DNA of 64,000 nt from NCBI GenBank assembly GCA_028023455.1, contig JAQFVV010006507.1, positions 684,001-748,000 on the forward strand. The letters are read 5' to 3'. The first letter of the stretch is position 1; every line of letters starts with the position of its first letter. Under the pieces are notes generated by a model. It saw nothing but the letters and a program-made list of their open reading frames with translations, was not told the origin of the DNA and ran no database searches. The translations under genes and the position numbers were made by a program. This DNA comes from Epiperipatus broadwayi (Eukaryota > Onychophora > Udeonychophora > Euonychophora > Peripatidae). Of the stretch, positions 12,579 through 24,553 are shown piece by piece.

Positions 12579-13835
12579 TCATCATCAACCATTATCAATT
12601 CACCACAGGATGAAGGTCTCTCCAAGTTCAATCCATCTTCTCTGAATTTTAGCTTCTCTTCTGCATCACCCCTGCACACTTTCTTATTTCATCCATCCAT
12701 TTCACATGTGGTCTCTTTCTGCATCTTTTACAATCTCTTGGAAACAAGTTTAAGATTTCAATTGTTCATCTATTATCATCTTTTCTAGCAATATGTCCAG
12801 CCCAACTCCACTTCAGTCTTTTAATTTTTGCAATGAGGTCAATATCGCCTGCTTGTTCTCTTACTCATATATTGTGTTTTCGATTTATTGTTGTTACTCC
12901 CAACATATATATATCTTCATACTTCTTTATGTGGTCTGAAATCTCTGAATTTCTCTTCTATTAAGTGTCCAAATCTTAGATTCATAAGTAAAACCTGGTA
13001 AAACCGATTTATTAAAAACCTATTTTTTCAAACACATAGGCATAATTTCTTTTAGTATCAAGTTCTTTTTAGCAAAAGTGCTTCAACCAAATTTAAATCT
13101 ATGTTTAATTTCATCCATTATGTTTTCATCTATATTAATAATCTGATCAAGGTATTTGAAATCGTTAACTTTTTCTATCTCATCATAAACAATCTTTATT
13201 TTCATATTTTGAGAAAATTCAATAAACATTACTCTAGTTTTTTTAACATTTATCTTTAGTCCTACTTTCATATGATAACTATTGCAACATTTCTTGCAGT
13301 GCTAAAACATTATTTGAAAAAACAACTACATCATCTGTAAAATCTAAATGACTTAAATAATCTCAATTTACTTTCATTCCTTTAGCTTCCCATTTTAATC
13401 AACAAAATACTTCTTGCAACACTGCTGTAAAAGATTTTGAAGATATGGAGTCACCCTGCCTTACATCCTTCTCAATGACGACTTTCCTAGTATCATTATG
13501 TAATCTAATTCTTGTTGTTGCATTTTTATAAATATTCTTTAAAATATGACAATATCATGGATCTATATCTTGATGATCCAATGCTTTAATGACTGAATAA
13601 GTGTTTATAGAATCAAATTCCTTTTCATAATCTACAAATCCAAAGCATAATGGCAACTCATATTCATTTATCCTTTCTATAATTTCTCTCAATACCTCAA
13701 TATAATCTACTGTACTAAAACCACTTTTAAATCAAGCTTGCTCTTTTGGTTGATGGAAATCCAATGTTCTTTGTAGACGAGTTATAATTATCTTGGTAAA
13801 ATTTTTGTATAAAACTGATAAAAACATGAATCAAG
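12579..13835 (-). pseudogene. LINE reverse transcriptase, 3' part (copy 1)
   Basis: Aligns along its length with the LINE reverse transcriptase at 62.4-64 kb. One open piece (13,083-13,271) gives GLKINVKKTRVMF and a KYLDQIINIDENIMDEIKHR block, equal to the thumb/post-RT region of the other copy (KYLGQIINTDGNIMEEINHR). The catalytic F-A-D-D region is near 13,320-13,345, where the DNA corresponds to FTDD. Downstream comes the C-terminal region ending in the shared GLIMVDD-like terminus. Multiple stops make it inactive. The RTE-clade label rests on remembered general features of the RT and C-terminal region, not a tree. Confidence 0.8.
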
Positions 13836-13859
13836 AATTATATAGTAATAAGGAACATG

Positions 13860-14158
13860 TACCTACTATATCAATTATATTTTCCTAATTGCCCAGAATT
13901 TTAAATAAAGTGAAATATGCAATTAAATTTATGAAGAAAGGAACGGCTCCAGGTAGTGTTGAAATTATAATTGATGTATTAACATAAGCAGGTGAAGAAA
14001 TAGAAAAAAAATAGCAACGTTATATACTAACTGTCTAAATGATAAAGATGTACCAAATGATTGGAAGAATACAGTATTAATATTAATATTTTAAAAAGGT
14101 GATAAAGAGGATAGTAGAAATTACAGACCTAGCAGTCTTTTATCAGTTTTTTACAAAT
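13860..14158 (+). pseudogene. LINE reverse transcriptase, inverted 5' part (copy 1)
   Basis: On the + strand the sequence gives LPRILNKVKYAIKFMKKGTA, then NCLNDKDVPNDWKNTV and GDKEDSRNYRPSSLLSVFY. These match residues 2 to about 90 of the frame starting at 63,963 in the other copy (KKGKAPGNDGI and NYRPISLLSVLYN blocks). They belong to the first RT motifs and must originally have been continuous, in the opposite orientation, with the piece at 12,579-13,835. Stop codons are present. Confidence 0.85.
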
Positions 14159-14165
14159 TGTTTTT

Positions 14166-14183
14166 ATGCAAAAATTATCATAA
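14166..14183 (+). repeat. Target-site duplication, right copy, of the LINE insertion
   Basis: ATGCAAAAATTATCATAA is the partner of the 19-mer at 12,560-12,578, differing by a few substitutions or one indel. The gypsy reading resumes immediately after it. Confidence 0.85.
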
Positions 14184-14680
14184 GTTTTATGAGAACTTGG
14201 TCAGATATACTTTATATTTTTCTAAATTATTTATAAAAGATGAAAATTGGAAGTGGACCACTGAACACGCCATGGAATTTAACAAAATTAAAATGAGATT
14301 TTTTAAAGCACATTATTTTGGTACATTCTGACTTTAGTAAGACATTTCATTTACAGATAGATAATATTCCCCATAATCTAGAAGTAGTGCTTTATCAACT
14401 TCATGATGATTAGGTGCCTCATGTTTTATATTTCTCAAGTAGACATTTAAGGAATTCCTGAAATTGCCCCAGTTTTTTTTTTAGTCTAGAGAGTTGTAGT
14501 ATTGCCACATCATAGAAGTTTGAAATGTTTAAGTTGCAATTATTTGAATAACAAAAAGCCTATTAAGTAAAGCTTATATCTCCATCAATTCCATTATAGC
14601 ATTGTATAAATTGAAAAAAGAAAGAATATTTATGCAGATATTCATACTTGCTGCTTTATCTGTCTTGTAGCAAAGAAATG
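14166..14680 (+). pseudogene. pol: RT connection and RNase H remnant of element E
   Basis: Continuation of the element E pol after the LINE. YHKFYENLVRYTLYFSKLF and DENWKWTTEHAMEFNKIK match HHFYQKFSDHTEPLLKLI and DERWKWTEEQDQAFEKIK of element B. The RNase H start FSKTFHLQIDN matches FSKPFIVQMDSS, keeping the first catalytic Asp but losing Ser-Ser. VPHVLYFSSRHL matches PRVLYFISQLL. The end reads HQFHYSI...NIYADI against QEFNYTM...NVVADV. The central TEKKAL and TDHKSL boxes are damaged or missing, so the nuclease is dead. Confidence 0.82.
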
Positions 14681-14899
14681 TGCTACTCAAAACATAATTA
14701 TTAATAATTGGGGATGAATCTATATAGAAAGACAATAATCTCCCTATGATTCAGGTCAGGATCTAAAATTAATTAGAATCATAAGTATTTTTTTTAAAAT
14801 TCTGTAAATAAATCTCAGGCTAATAAATATGTTCAAAGGGTACTTCAAAGATATAAAATATGTTAAAATATTTTGATGTTAAATGTGAATCTCAATGAT

Positions 14900-15960
14900 A
14901 ATGGATCATAGGGAATTGTGATTCCCATATCCTTGATTGATAAATTAAGAATATATACCCATAATAAGTATGGTCATTATGGAGCTCCAAAATTTTTATA
15001 TATTTTAAAATCCATTTTTATTATAAAAACATATATTGTAGAATTGTTAAGAGAATTAAATCATGTGACATTATTCTTAAATATAAATATTGTTATAGGT
15101 CTTATGCATGTGTACTGCAAACTATAGTTCTAAGTCAGCCTAACAAATTGTTAGTGATCAATTTTTATGGATAACTTCCATCATTTAACCAACAAAAGTT
15201 TATATTAATTGCATATGATGTATTTAGTAAATTGGTATTGTATTATCTTGTACCAAAACAGATACAAAAAATGTAATCAAATATTTAATGAAAGATGAAT
15301 TTCCATCAATTGGCAAGTTCAATAGTATATTGACTTACCTTGCCACTGCATTTATGTCTTGTAAATGGAGTTACTGGATTGAAACTCAATTAATAAGGAA
15401 CATTATGAGCTCCATAAGGAATCCACCATCAAATTATTGTTAGGGCAAAATGTGGAAACTAAGTATATTATTTTAAGTCTATGTTCAAAATGATCATACC
15501 CAGTGGGTCTGTAAATTGCATGAAGTTGTTAATTATGTCAATATAACTGGTCAGGATTCTACTGGATTTTCTCCAATAAAATTTTATTATGGTATCCATG
15601 AACCTTTATTGATTAAGACTTCTTTTCCAATAATTAAGTAAAATATTGATAATCATGATGATATTAAAAAGATAAAAGCTAAACTTCAAATAATGTGGAG
15701 GAAGGATTAAAAGATCCTATAATAAGCCATATCTTGTAAAAATAAATGATTCTGTGTTAATACATACAATCTATGTGAGTAATATGCAGAAAAATAAATT
15801 TAAAAAATTTCTGAATTTATATGAGGATCCTTATAAAATTGTGAATCAAATGGGAGAAAATGCTTTTATGCCCTCTACTCCAGAAGGTAGGAACATATAA
15901 CATATGAAGCCTCATACTTTATTCCTTTATGGTATAATAGAAAGGACTTTCACAAATTAT
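14900..15960 (+). pseudogene. int: Integrase remnant of element E with mutated catalytic triad
   Basis: Integrase joins the element cDNA to the chromosome. The open piece at 14,918-15,127 holds the zinc-binding start, YGHYGAPK, matching YGHYGAHK in B. Further on, broken frames align with B: LVINFYG (B: LVIDYYG) near 15,152, where the first catalytic Asp is now Asn; ILTYLATAF (B: ILTDHSTPF) near 15,338, where the second is now Tyr; and SSIRNPPSN near 15,410, after which the region of the catalytic Glu is scrambled by a stop. The C-terminal end KFLNLYEDPYKIVNQMGENAF matches KFYHLHERPYTIVKQSSPNAF. All three catalytic positions are therefore lost or disrupted. Confidence 0.85.
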
Positions 15961-16161
15961 AAAGTTATGATGTCTAAAATTTTTTTTTAGTATGGTTGAA
16001 TAATAGATTTTAATTTAAGTTGTACAAAAATAGCAATTTATGTATTATACATTATTCTATGAATAAGGAAATTTTCATTGATATGTTGTTTTATTAAGTG
16101 AAATATTTGTAATGATAATAAATATTTTTTGGTATTAAGTATTATAAAATTTTAAATTGAT

Positions 16162-16178
16162 AAAAGGTGGGGCAGGAT
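16162..16178 (+). other. Polypurine tract of element E
   Basis: AAAAGGTGGGGCAGGAT lies about 200 bp after integrase and directly before TGTACCATTA at 16,179, the expected arrangement of plus-strand primer and 3' LTR start. Confidence 0.7.
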
Positions 16179-17365
16179 TGTACCATTATATATTGCTACA
16201 TCACATAATAAATTATTATTAAAATTACATCTTAGTTGGATAGTTTTACATTTTATAAATAGACATATTTTGGTTTGTAAATTTATGGGAATTAATAGTT
16301 ACATTGGTTATTTGGTGTTTAAACTTGAAGTGATTTAAATTAGATTGTTATCAATTCTTTAAATCTTAACTAAATTATATATTTTAAAAGCATAGAATTA
16401 AACATAAAGAGTAAAATATCAATTAATATTGTTTACTAATAATAAGTTTTTTTTGATATTTAAATTTAAAATTTGTAATGTGGTTTAAATACAATGTCAT
16501 CTATAAATGAGGAAACTACCATAGGTACATGTGTTTTTGTTTGTTCACATATTATGGAATATGGAATTAATTATTTCTGATAAAATGTTCATATTTTTTT
16601 TAAAAAAATAAACTGAAATATTTGTTTTTATTACTTAATAATAACATGTTCATAAAATCAATTTAGGGTCTATTTTATAAAAGATAATATTTAAATTGTT
16701 TAAAGTAGTAATTTAACTATCTTTTAATTGTGTGTATTAAATTTTTTTATTTTTGTTTTATTAGTAAATATTTCTTGTAATAATATTAGTTTGAAAATTG
16801 TTTATTCATTGTAAAATGATTTTGATATGCAGCCAATAATCAATTGTGAATTCTGAAGTATTAAAAAATTTAAGAAGATACTGTTTTGGAGAAATAACTG
16901 AAAAAATCACTTCAGGATCAGAGACATTTTATATTTTTTTATAAAATGTCACTATGAATTATTAAAAAAAATATTTTAATTTAAAAGAAAAAAAATTACT
17001 AATACTTATTTAAAAGTATTTGTGAAGTTTATCAAAAGGTTATGGAATAAAAAAAGAAACCTAAAATCTCTTCTAATGTTGCAAAGATTCAATCCTCTTA
17101 GAAATACACAACATGGAATCATTATATTACCTATATTATAAAGTTAACACAAGAAAAAGCTGTAAGTATATCAAAGCATATAATCAGTTACAAAAAAACT
17201 ATAGGTTGGAATATTGAGTATTTTACAAGTATGTAATAAGTTAATTACAGAACTAGCTCATTTATTTCTGTGTTTTATTATTTATAAAACAGTATTTTAC
17301 ATGTTTGACTAACATATAGAAAAATAATATTCATTTTAGATTTAATAATTGAAACTTAACATATG
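16179..17365 (+). repeat. Putative start of element E 3' LTR; otherwise AT-rich
   Basis: Begins TGTACCA after the polypurine tract; the same TGTACCA start opens the solo LTR at 41,492. No gene is visible in the following ~1.2 kb. A matching 5' LTR start was not found upstream of 9 kb, so the LTR assignment rests on position, the purine tract and the TG start. The LTR may run on to include repeat D copy 2. Confidence 0.5.
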
Positions 17366-17918
17366 ATAATTGAGAGTGACTGTTCTATCATCACACTTTC
17401 TTTGCCAGTACTTCAGATTTGCTCATATATAAATATTTGAGTCGTAGGAATAAGAGGATTCCTTTTTATTTCTGCATAAATACTATATCTTGTATTGGTG
17501 AGAATGTATTCATTTATTATTAACACTCGCAAAGTGTTTGCACAATTAGCTTGAAAGGCTGATATTCGAATGTAAATACAAGTGTATACAGATGCTATAT
17601 AAAATAAATGCTTATTTACATATGATTAAGTTTCAGTTGGAATGACGTTTAGTAAATTCTAGACAATTTCATCGATGTCATTCATTCAGACATCGTATAG
17701 AGTAATTGAAAGTGACTGTTCTATCGTCACACTTTCTTTCCCATTACTTCAGATTTGCTCATATATAAATATTTGAGTCGTAGAAATAAGAGGATTTTTT
17801 ATTTATTTCTGCATAAATACTATATCTTGTATTGGTGAGAATGTATTCATTTATTATTAAAACTCGCAAAGCGTTTGCACAATTAGCTTGAAAGGCTGAT
17901 ATTCGAATGTAAAAAGTA
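17366..17918 (+). repeat. Second cluster of the ~340-bp unit, direct tandem
   Basis: Two head-to-tail units, period about 336 bp (AGTGACTGTTCTATC at about 17,375 and 17,710). They share the unit of the 1.2-2.1 kb inverted repeat, for example ACTTCAGATTTGCTCAT, then ATATAAATATTTGAGTCGTA, then CACAATTAGCTTGAAAGGCTG. Divergence from the first cluster is substantial, while the two units here are alike. The conserved TATA-like box followed by GAGTCGTA hints at a promoter-bearing terminal repeat; no coding frame exists. Confidence 0.85.
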
Positions 17919-18302
17919 ACATAGTAAATTATATGAATAGAAATAATTACTTAAGGAAACATGAAATGAATGCTATAAAAAAAAAAGAATTTTATTTAGT
18001 TATTAATTTAAATAAGTCAAAGTGAATTGGAATATCAATCATTGTAACATCTTAATAATCATGTGAGATTTATATTATAGCTGAATTTGATCTAATGAAT
18101 AAATGATGTAAAAATAAAAGAATTTATTTATAAAGAATGAACAGAATGGAAAAATAACTAGATAACTATTTTATTTTGAGTTTTAATGTCAAATATGTAT
18201 TCTAATTAAAAGTTTCAATTTCTTGTTAATGGAATATGAGGGGAAAATGTTATAAAAGAAAAAAAACAAATGAATTACATATAATGAATAATATATATAT
18301 AT

Positions 18303-20570
18303 ATATTGGTTGAAATGATTTAATGGTCATGTGGGATAAGTATATTGAAACTTCAGATGTTTGAATGTTATATTTATAAATATTTATTAATTATTCAAAA
18401 TAATAACAATTAGTATGACATTTTGAATGTTTATATAAAATATTGGCTTATAAAAAAGATAATACTTTATAAAGGGATAGTAATGAAATAAAATAGATCA
18501 TAAAGTGTAATAATGTTTATATTTAAAAGAACTACATTAATATTTTATAAATAATAAATTCTATAATAAAGCATTAATACTATAGTAAAAATATGTTAAT
18601 AAAATGAGAAAGAAATTTATTTGTGATTTAAAAGGAATAGAGAATAATTCTATGTATTTCAATTGTTGCATTTAATTATAGTGTAAGGTAAATTGTGTAG
18701 CAATAAAAAGGGGACATAAAGTACAATTTGTTTTAAACTTTTAAAATAATTTTTGTTGGTACAGAAACTTCCACTCTTGAGGAGTAACTGTTGTAGAATT
18801 GTTTTTTGCTTTTTAAAAAACAAATATAAATTATAATTAATAAGTTATGAATGCACTTACAGTTTGAATATTAAATTATTAATATATATATATATATTGT
18901 TTTCTGTTAATTGTTCTAGTATCATTAATATGTTATAATTCATTCATATGTAGAAAAAAATCACCAGAAAATTCAATGTTTAGGTATAAGAATAAGAATA
19001 TTATAAGGAGAATTATTAATAATATCTTGTGTACAGTAATATAGGTAAATAAAATTATAAAATTAATAACATATATTTAAATGGAATGAAAGTATGGGTG
19101 TGTACAATAAAATAATTTTGATGTATTAACTATGATATTTGAATTTGATCTCATTTATAATATTATAATTGTAGTATATTGCATTTAATAATACCCTATT
19201 GTTCTATTTGTTTGTGATTATTATAGCATTATAGAACTTGTAAATTTTGAATTAAAGTAGTAAAATTTGGACATTTAGACTGGAAGTGTAGATATTTATT
19301 TTACAAGGTTGGGGTATATAAATAAATTTAGGAATTTCTTGGCTTTAATGATATTTAGAAATATAGTATCTTTGTATTCAAATTACTGTGGTGGAGTTAA
19401 CAAATTATTTTATCTGAATGGATGATAAAATTGATGTGCATAATAGAAAAACTTTCTTTAAATTAATAAGAGTTTATTAATAAAATCTGTGATAGAAATA
19501 TCAAGTGGATATATGGATGCATGGGTTTATCAGTATTGTCTGTTAACACATAATGTTAACAGCTTAGTTAAATGGATAATTACTGTTCATTATGCTAGTA
19601 ACTATTCAGGTGAGGATTTGGTAAATTTTAATGACTTGAAAGTGTAAGATATAAAATTTCTCATTTTTTGAAAAATGTTAATAAAATTGTTATTAAATAT
19701 TGGGAGTAATTACAAAACAAATGGTTCAATAATTAATAATTATTATTTTTTGTTTAAAATACAAGAGATCAAAATAGTAAATGTCATAACATAAAAACAT
19801 AGAAAAGATGATATTCATGCTTAATTAATTGAAATTAATATTCTTTATTTTAAATCTATACACTCATTAAATCTTCATATTGATTTAAAAGTGGTAAAAT
19901 GATTATTATAGATATTTGTTTAAAAAACAATAATAATAATTGTAAATTTTAGTCATATAGTTCATATATAGACAGTAAATTATTATAATAATGTTAATAT
20001 AAACATTTATATTTTATAAAGAAAATGAAGATGTAATATATGATTTTATAAAACTTTATAGTATTGTAATGAAATATTTATTTGATAAAGGTAAATGGAA
20101 TAAAATTCAAAAATGGTGTTTCAGAGGTAGATGATTAATAATACTTACTACTGCATAATAGAATTAGTTCTATTTTGTATATAATTTTGTTATGTTATAT
20201 TGTTCTCTTGTTTCATTATGTTATTCATAAACTTATTAGTTTAAAAAAAATAATAATTTACAAATTTTTTATGTACTATAGTAATAATTTTAAATGTTTA
20301 TTAGTTTGACTAAGTACATGTAGTCATATTTTCTAATTCTGTGTCATGATCTGTACATCATATTCCTAGATTGTTAATGGAATCATAACAGTCAACATAT
20401 TAAGAAAAGAACATATAATAATTATTTAAAGTTAAAATATTTTAAAATATATATTAATTAGTATCATGTTGCTTGATCTCATGAGTCATAACTGAATATT
20501 GAGCTTTATATGTAGAAAATAATATAATTTTAAGTAATGAGGTTATTATTTGTTTTTATTGTCTATATAT
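18303..20570 (+). repeat. Long dispersed repeat D, copy 2, left part
   Basis: Homologous to 5772 to about 8100 in the same orientation, preceded here by a (TA)n tract. The homology stops abruptly at 20,570, where TGTAACAG opens the left LTR of element F, and continues after the right LTR of F at 32,152-32,285. Non-coding. Confidence 0.8.
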
Positions 20571-22271
20571 TGTAACAGAAAGCTGGCGATAGAAAGCTTA
20601 AACTTCCCTTTTATTTATATATAATGGGGAATTCTTAAAATTCAAGATCGTCCACTTTCCCCTACCACAAGCAGAGAGAACATACGGACATAAACGAGTC
20701 TATATCCGTACTTGACCGAACCTGTAACTATACGGGTATAGCCCCAGGTTATTTTTCCCTGTCAACTGTCTCTCCACTGCTGTAAGATTTAACAGAGTTA
20801 CAGCGCTTGTATATTTATAAATTTTATTGGGATCAAAATACTGTACCACCAGCTTCATGTGTTAATTCAGTACTCAAAATGAGTAATAATTATTTTCCCA
20901 AACCCTAAGACTATATTACATTTTGGAGTGGCGAAGAACGAGACGAAACAGATTTAAATCAATAAAAGATATTTAATACAATAAATTAATAAAAGAAATA
21001 TTTTAAATCATTTACACAGAATAAAAAAAACAGATTATATGCTATAATGCTATGAGTAAAACAAAATAAAAGATCCTATAAATGATTGGGCATTTATAAA
21101 GCATCATTCCGTGTTTATATATATATATATATATAAAGTTAAAGAATGTCTTTATCATTCAAAGCAAGAGTTTGGCCATTGTCTAAATTAAAGGTATGTG
21201 CACAGGGAATATACAATGTAGTATACATATTTACCTAGGTTATTAAGTCTCTGAATTAACTTGAAGTCTTGCTGACTGCCATGTGGAATTTCTCCACTTC
21301 TTTAGCAGGGAACAGTCACACTTTGGTTAAATTTGGTTGTGGGAACTCCTCAGTATTTAGGGCATCAAGGACAAGGCAAAACGAACCCTCCGGCAGGTGC
21401 TATGTCAGTGGTTGTTATATCTAGACTGGAACCATTAAAGCACAGTGAGTCAGGATTGGCAAGCGATCACGACGGCCCTTAGCCAGCCATTCTTGATGAG
21501 GCACCGAAGTTAGAAATCATATCTTGTTAACTATGACTGCTTATTATCAGAGCAGTGTTTCCACCAACCTCTCGACAAGAAGTCTCCAACTCTAATAATC
21601 AAACTGAAATTTTTAATTAAAACATTCCACAGTCCTTTGTCCTTTCGATCCTTTGTTTTCGCTTTTATTTACACCTTTTCTTTTCTTCATATGCCTTCGG
21701 CCATTTCTATAGATTTGTTTTTACTCAATCTCGTAGCACTATGTACATTTATTTGTTATTTCAATTTTCTTACTTAAACCGATTTTTAATAAATGTTTTT
21801 TTATTTTATTTTGGCAAGCATTAATTATTGCTGTCTTCATCCCACTTCATACACACTCCATACACACATTTCATTTTATCGTCAAATGTGTACTTTTATG
21901 ATCCAGATTCTTATCTTTTGGTCATGTTTTAAATTTCTATTTTACTCTTATTAAAACTCTTCAAACTTTACTTTTCTTATACATCATATTTTAGTTTGTC
22001 TTTCATTTATATTTCTTTATTACTATTAATTTCTAATGTATAATTTCAATATTTCTAACTTTACTTATTTTCCATTTCCAAAAATCTTGACTTTGGAGGG
22101 TCAAAGATAAGAATCTTTTCGATTCTAATTCCCTCTCTTTTCTTAATTAAAACATTTCTTTGTTTATAATTTTTTAAACTCACTTTTTAGTATTCCAACA
22201 CAATATTTAATATTCTTTAAATGTTAAATATCTATATGTGCCATCACAGTATGTGCGATCATCATATTACA
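20571..22271 (-). repeat. 3' LTR of element F (left)
   Basis: Starts TGTAACAGAAAGC after TCTATATAT and ends GATCATCATATTACA, so on the element strand it begins TGTAATATG and ends CTGTTACA: short TGTAA...TTACA inverted ends. It matches 30,479-32,151 throughout. A (TA)n expansion at 21,117-21,135 is absent from the partner. The 83-codon frame in the partner LTR has no counterpart meaning here. Confidence 0.9.
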
Positions 22272-22286
22272 CCGTTCCCCTCCTTT
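22272..22286 (-). other. Polypurine tract of element F
   Basis: On the - strand AAAGGAGGGGAACGG ends directly at the LTR start TGTAATATG, as required for plus-strand priming. Confidence 0.8.
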
Positions 22287-23084
22287 AAAATATTTTTCTT
22301 AAAAAATTTTAATTTAATGCATTTACAGCTAGATGCTCCTAATTACTGTTTGAACCCTTTTACATTCATGCACTCCTAATATGATTTAGTGATGAGATTA
22401 TTCTTAGAGAGGTGACCAGGCAAATTTCATCTCTACTCTGACAACCCAACCAGTATTACTAAACCAATTTAATCTTGCTATAAGTGATACATGAGTTTTA
22501 TTTCTGTCTCCTACTTGTATATACAGGTTCGAGTCCACAGGATATCTCTGTGACCCAATTAAACCTGTTCATACCTCACATTTTACAAATGATAACCCTC
22601 TGAGTGACCACACTGGTCACTATCCTGAGGTGGGTTGGGAGGCTGGCATCTTTTTATCCAGCTCATCCATGAGCTAGAGCATTTTACTGATAGCTCAAAT
22701 TTTTATAAAGAGGTTCTTTCCCCATACATTGGTTTTTAATCCATTGATTCATGATATTTGTCAAATATCTAACTGGAAATCTTAATCACAGAACACAAAT
22801 GAATTCATATCAGAGAAGGCTCACCATATACTGCTAAGATCCACCTACAAATATCTATACCTACACACTTTCAGCCTCTATCTACGATCTCACACTACTA
22901 TCTATCATATGTTTTTCTTAGTTTGGATAAAGTCCTTTATACTGTTTGGCCATTTACTGTCTCATCATTCCTTTATATTATCATGATCAATATTTCCTAA
23001 TTTCATGTCCATTTTCCATTACTCATGGTCCAATTCCATTTCCAATCTGGTATCAGTGAATCCGTCCTTTCTTTGTGATGGTGT
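22287..23084 (-). other. Region between gag and 3' LTR of element F, no pol
   Basis: About 800 bp of moderate GC content. Short frames on the - strand do not match the RT, RNase H or integrase blocks recognisable in elements B and E. It is most simply the 3' untranslated remnant left after loss of pol. Confidence 0.5.
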
Positions 23085-24553
23085 TTATATTTTATCTGGA
23101 GGTTGTCTGATCCTGTTGGACTCATATCTGCTTATTCTCAGATGAGGATTCTGATCCCTATGTTCTATATCCTCTGTCCATTTGTATGGCCACTTCCATT
23201 CAGTCTTACATCTACATCGTTTATCTTCCTGCCCTCTTGGGCTCCACTCTGTACAATCTCTTCTGTTTTCCTTCCATCGTCCTTTACTAGGATCCCAACC
23301 ATTTTTAATTTCAAGTGGTTCTTTTGGAGGCAGTCTAGGTTTACATCCATCCTTCTTCTGGTCAGCCCTGGTGGTCTCCAATGCACTTAGCAACTCGGCC
23401 ACATGATCCACCGTCTTCCTCTCTGTACTGATTAGTGTCTGTTCTATCTCTTTTGGGAACCCATGCCTAGTTATCTGAAGTATTTTCATCTCAGATAATG
23501 GGTTTGTGGTCATCATCCATAACTTGGCTACCTGATGGCAGAAGAATGTTGTAAACAATTCCTCTGGTCTCCATTTCTCCTGTGTTATCCGATGCATCAT
23601 ATCTTCTTGGAGTTCCTCACTCCAATAACTGGTCCTCAAAGTCTTGTGATAGCCTGAAAATTTGGTGGGTTTCTGGAACAGTGAGTTCCACCAGATTTGA
23701 GACTTGCCCTGCAAGTGACTGCAGGTGACTGCTATCTTGGCCTCCTCATTCATCCAGCTAAACTTGAAATACTGTTCAAGGCTTCCCAAGTGCTCCATAG
23801 GGCTTTCTCCAGGGTCTCCAGGGAACACTTGTATTTTTAGAAATTGGTGGAAGCTGATGGGATAATCCATGTGATTTCCAGAGCCCACATCTGTACATTC
23901 TCCATTGGTTCTTGGCCCTATACCCTTTACTTTGGTATTGGCACTGTTATTGGCTCACCTACTTATCCTCTCTTCAAAATTTGTCTAACCTTTCTACTGC
24001 CTTCACTATCTGACTTATGTCCTCCCGCATGCTCATCAGCATCCTATTATCTTCTACTGTTATCACTTCCACTTCCTCTTCTTTATCTAACTTTCTTATT
24101 CTCTTCTCTGGCTGCCCTATGTCTTCCCTCAGATAAAACTCTGCTGACTCTCTATCTATACTCAGTCCTATCTAATTCATCATATACATATGGCTCCATA
24201 CTCTTTTGTTCATCCCACTTAATTTCCCTGTCACATCTATTTCCTGTGTCCTTTGCCTCTGATTGTTGGATAAAGTCATTTCTAATCTCTTCTATGGCTT
24301 CAGCAATTCTTTTCTGGTTGCCCATTTCTATCTTTATCCACCATTCTTCCATCCTTCTCTCTTCTCTGTCCATGTATTCCTTCATGAATTTCTGTTGCTC
24401 AACCCTCATTTGCCTTAGCATATCCATTATATCACTATATTTTGTTTCATCTTTTACTTCCATCTCCATACCTTCATTTTCTTCTCTTACTTCCTTTTCT
24501 TGAAAGTCCATTTTAGCTTGGGACTTTGTATGCATAGATATCAATTTATTCAA
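23085..24553 (-). pseudogene. gag: gag of element F, frameshifted
   Basis: Structural Gag. The upstream piece (24,152-24,553, 133 aa) is almost entirely charged and methionine-rich with heptad spacing, for example MRVEQQKFMKEYMDREERR: a coiled-coil start. The downstream piece (23,085-23,888, 267 aa) is the capsid-like part, PMEHLGSLEQYFKFSWMNEE then SHLQGKSQIWWNSLFQKP and FFCHQVAKL. It lines up with IEHIRRLNLYFSV, SHLQGDALVWWESLFQAP and FFRHQVTKL of element B. The C-terminus is basic; no CCHC zinc knuckle is visible. About 260 bp between the pieces is out of frame, so the gene is broken. Antisense open frames across it are shadows. Confidence 0.85.

Larger units (their letters stand above)
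12579..14165 (-). mobile_element. RTE-like LINE insertion with inverted 5' part
   Basis: 12,579 to about 13,835 is the 3' part of a LINE on the - strand, homologous to 62,461-63,709. About 13,837-14,165 is the adjoining 5' part of the same LINE but on the + strand, homologous to the reverse complement of 63,697-64,000. Some 20-25 bp of LINE sequence (around TTTTATCAGTTTT) is present in both halves. With an 18-19 bp target duplication, this is the classic outcome of twin-primed target-primed reverse transcription. Its reading frame is full of changes relative to the 62-64 kb copy. Confidence 0.9.
9061..16178 (+). mobile_element. Element E: degenerate Ty3/gypsy retrotransposon, internal region
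   Basis: Reads on the + strand in the usual Ty3/gypsy order: coiled-coil gag start, gag capsid, aspartic protease, reverse transcriptase, RNase H, zinc-binding integrase, then a purine tract at 16,162-16,178. Each part was recognised by aligning broken frames to the much better preserved pol of element B (49-54 kb), to which it is clearly related. Stops and frameshifts are frequent throughout, making it the oldest LTR element in the window. A LINE (12,579-14,165) splits the RT/RNase H region. The 5' boundary is not established. There is no env-like frame after integrase. Confidence 0.88.

Noticed and set aside
23844-24503. 219-codon + strand frame
   Set aside because: Antisense of gag of element F; hydrophobic look arises from reading Lys/Glu/Met codons backwards.
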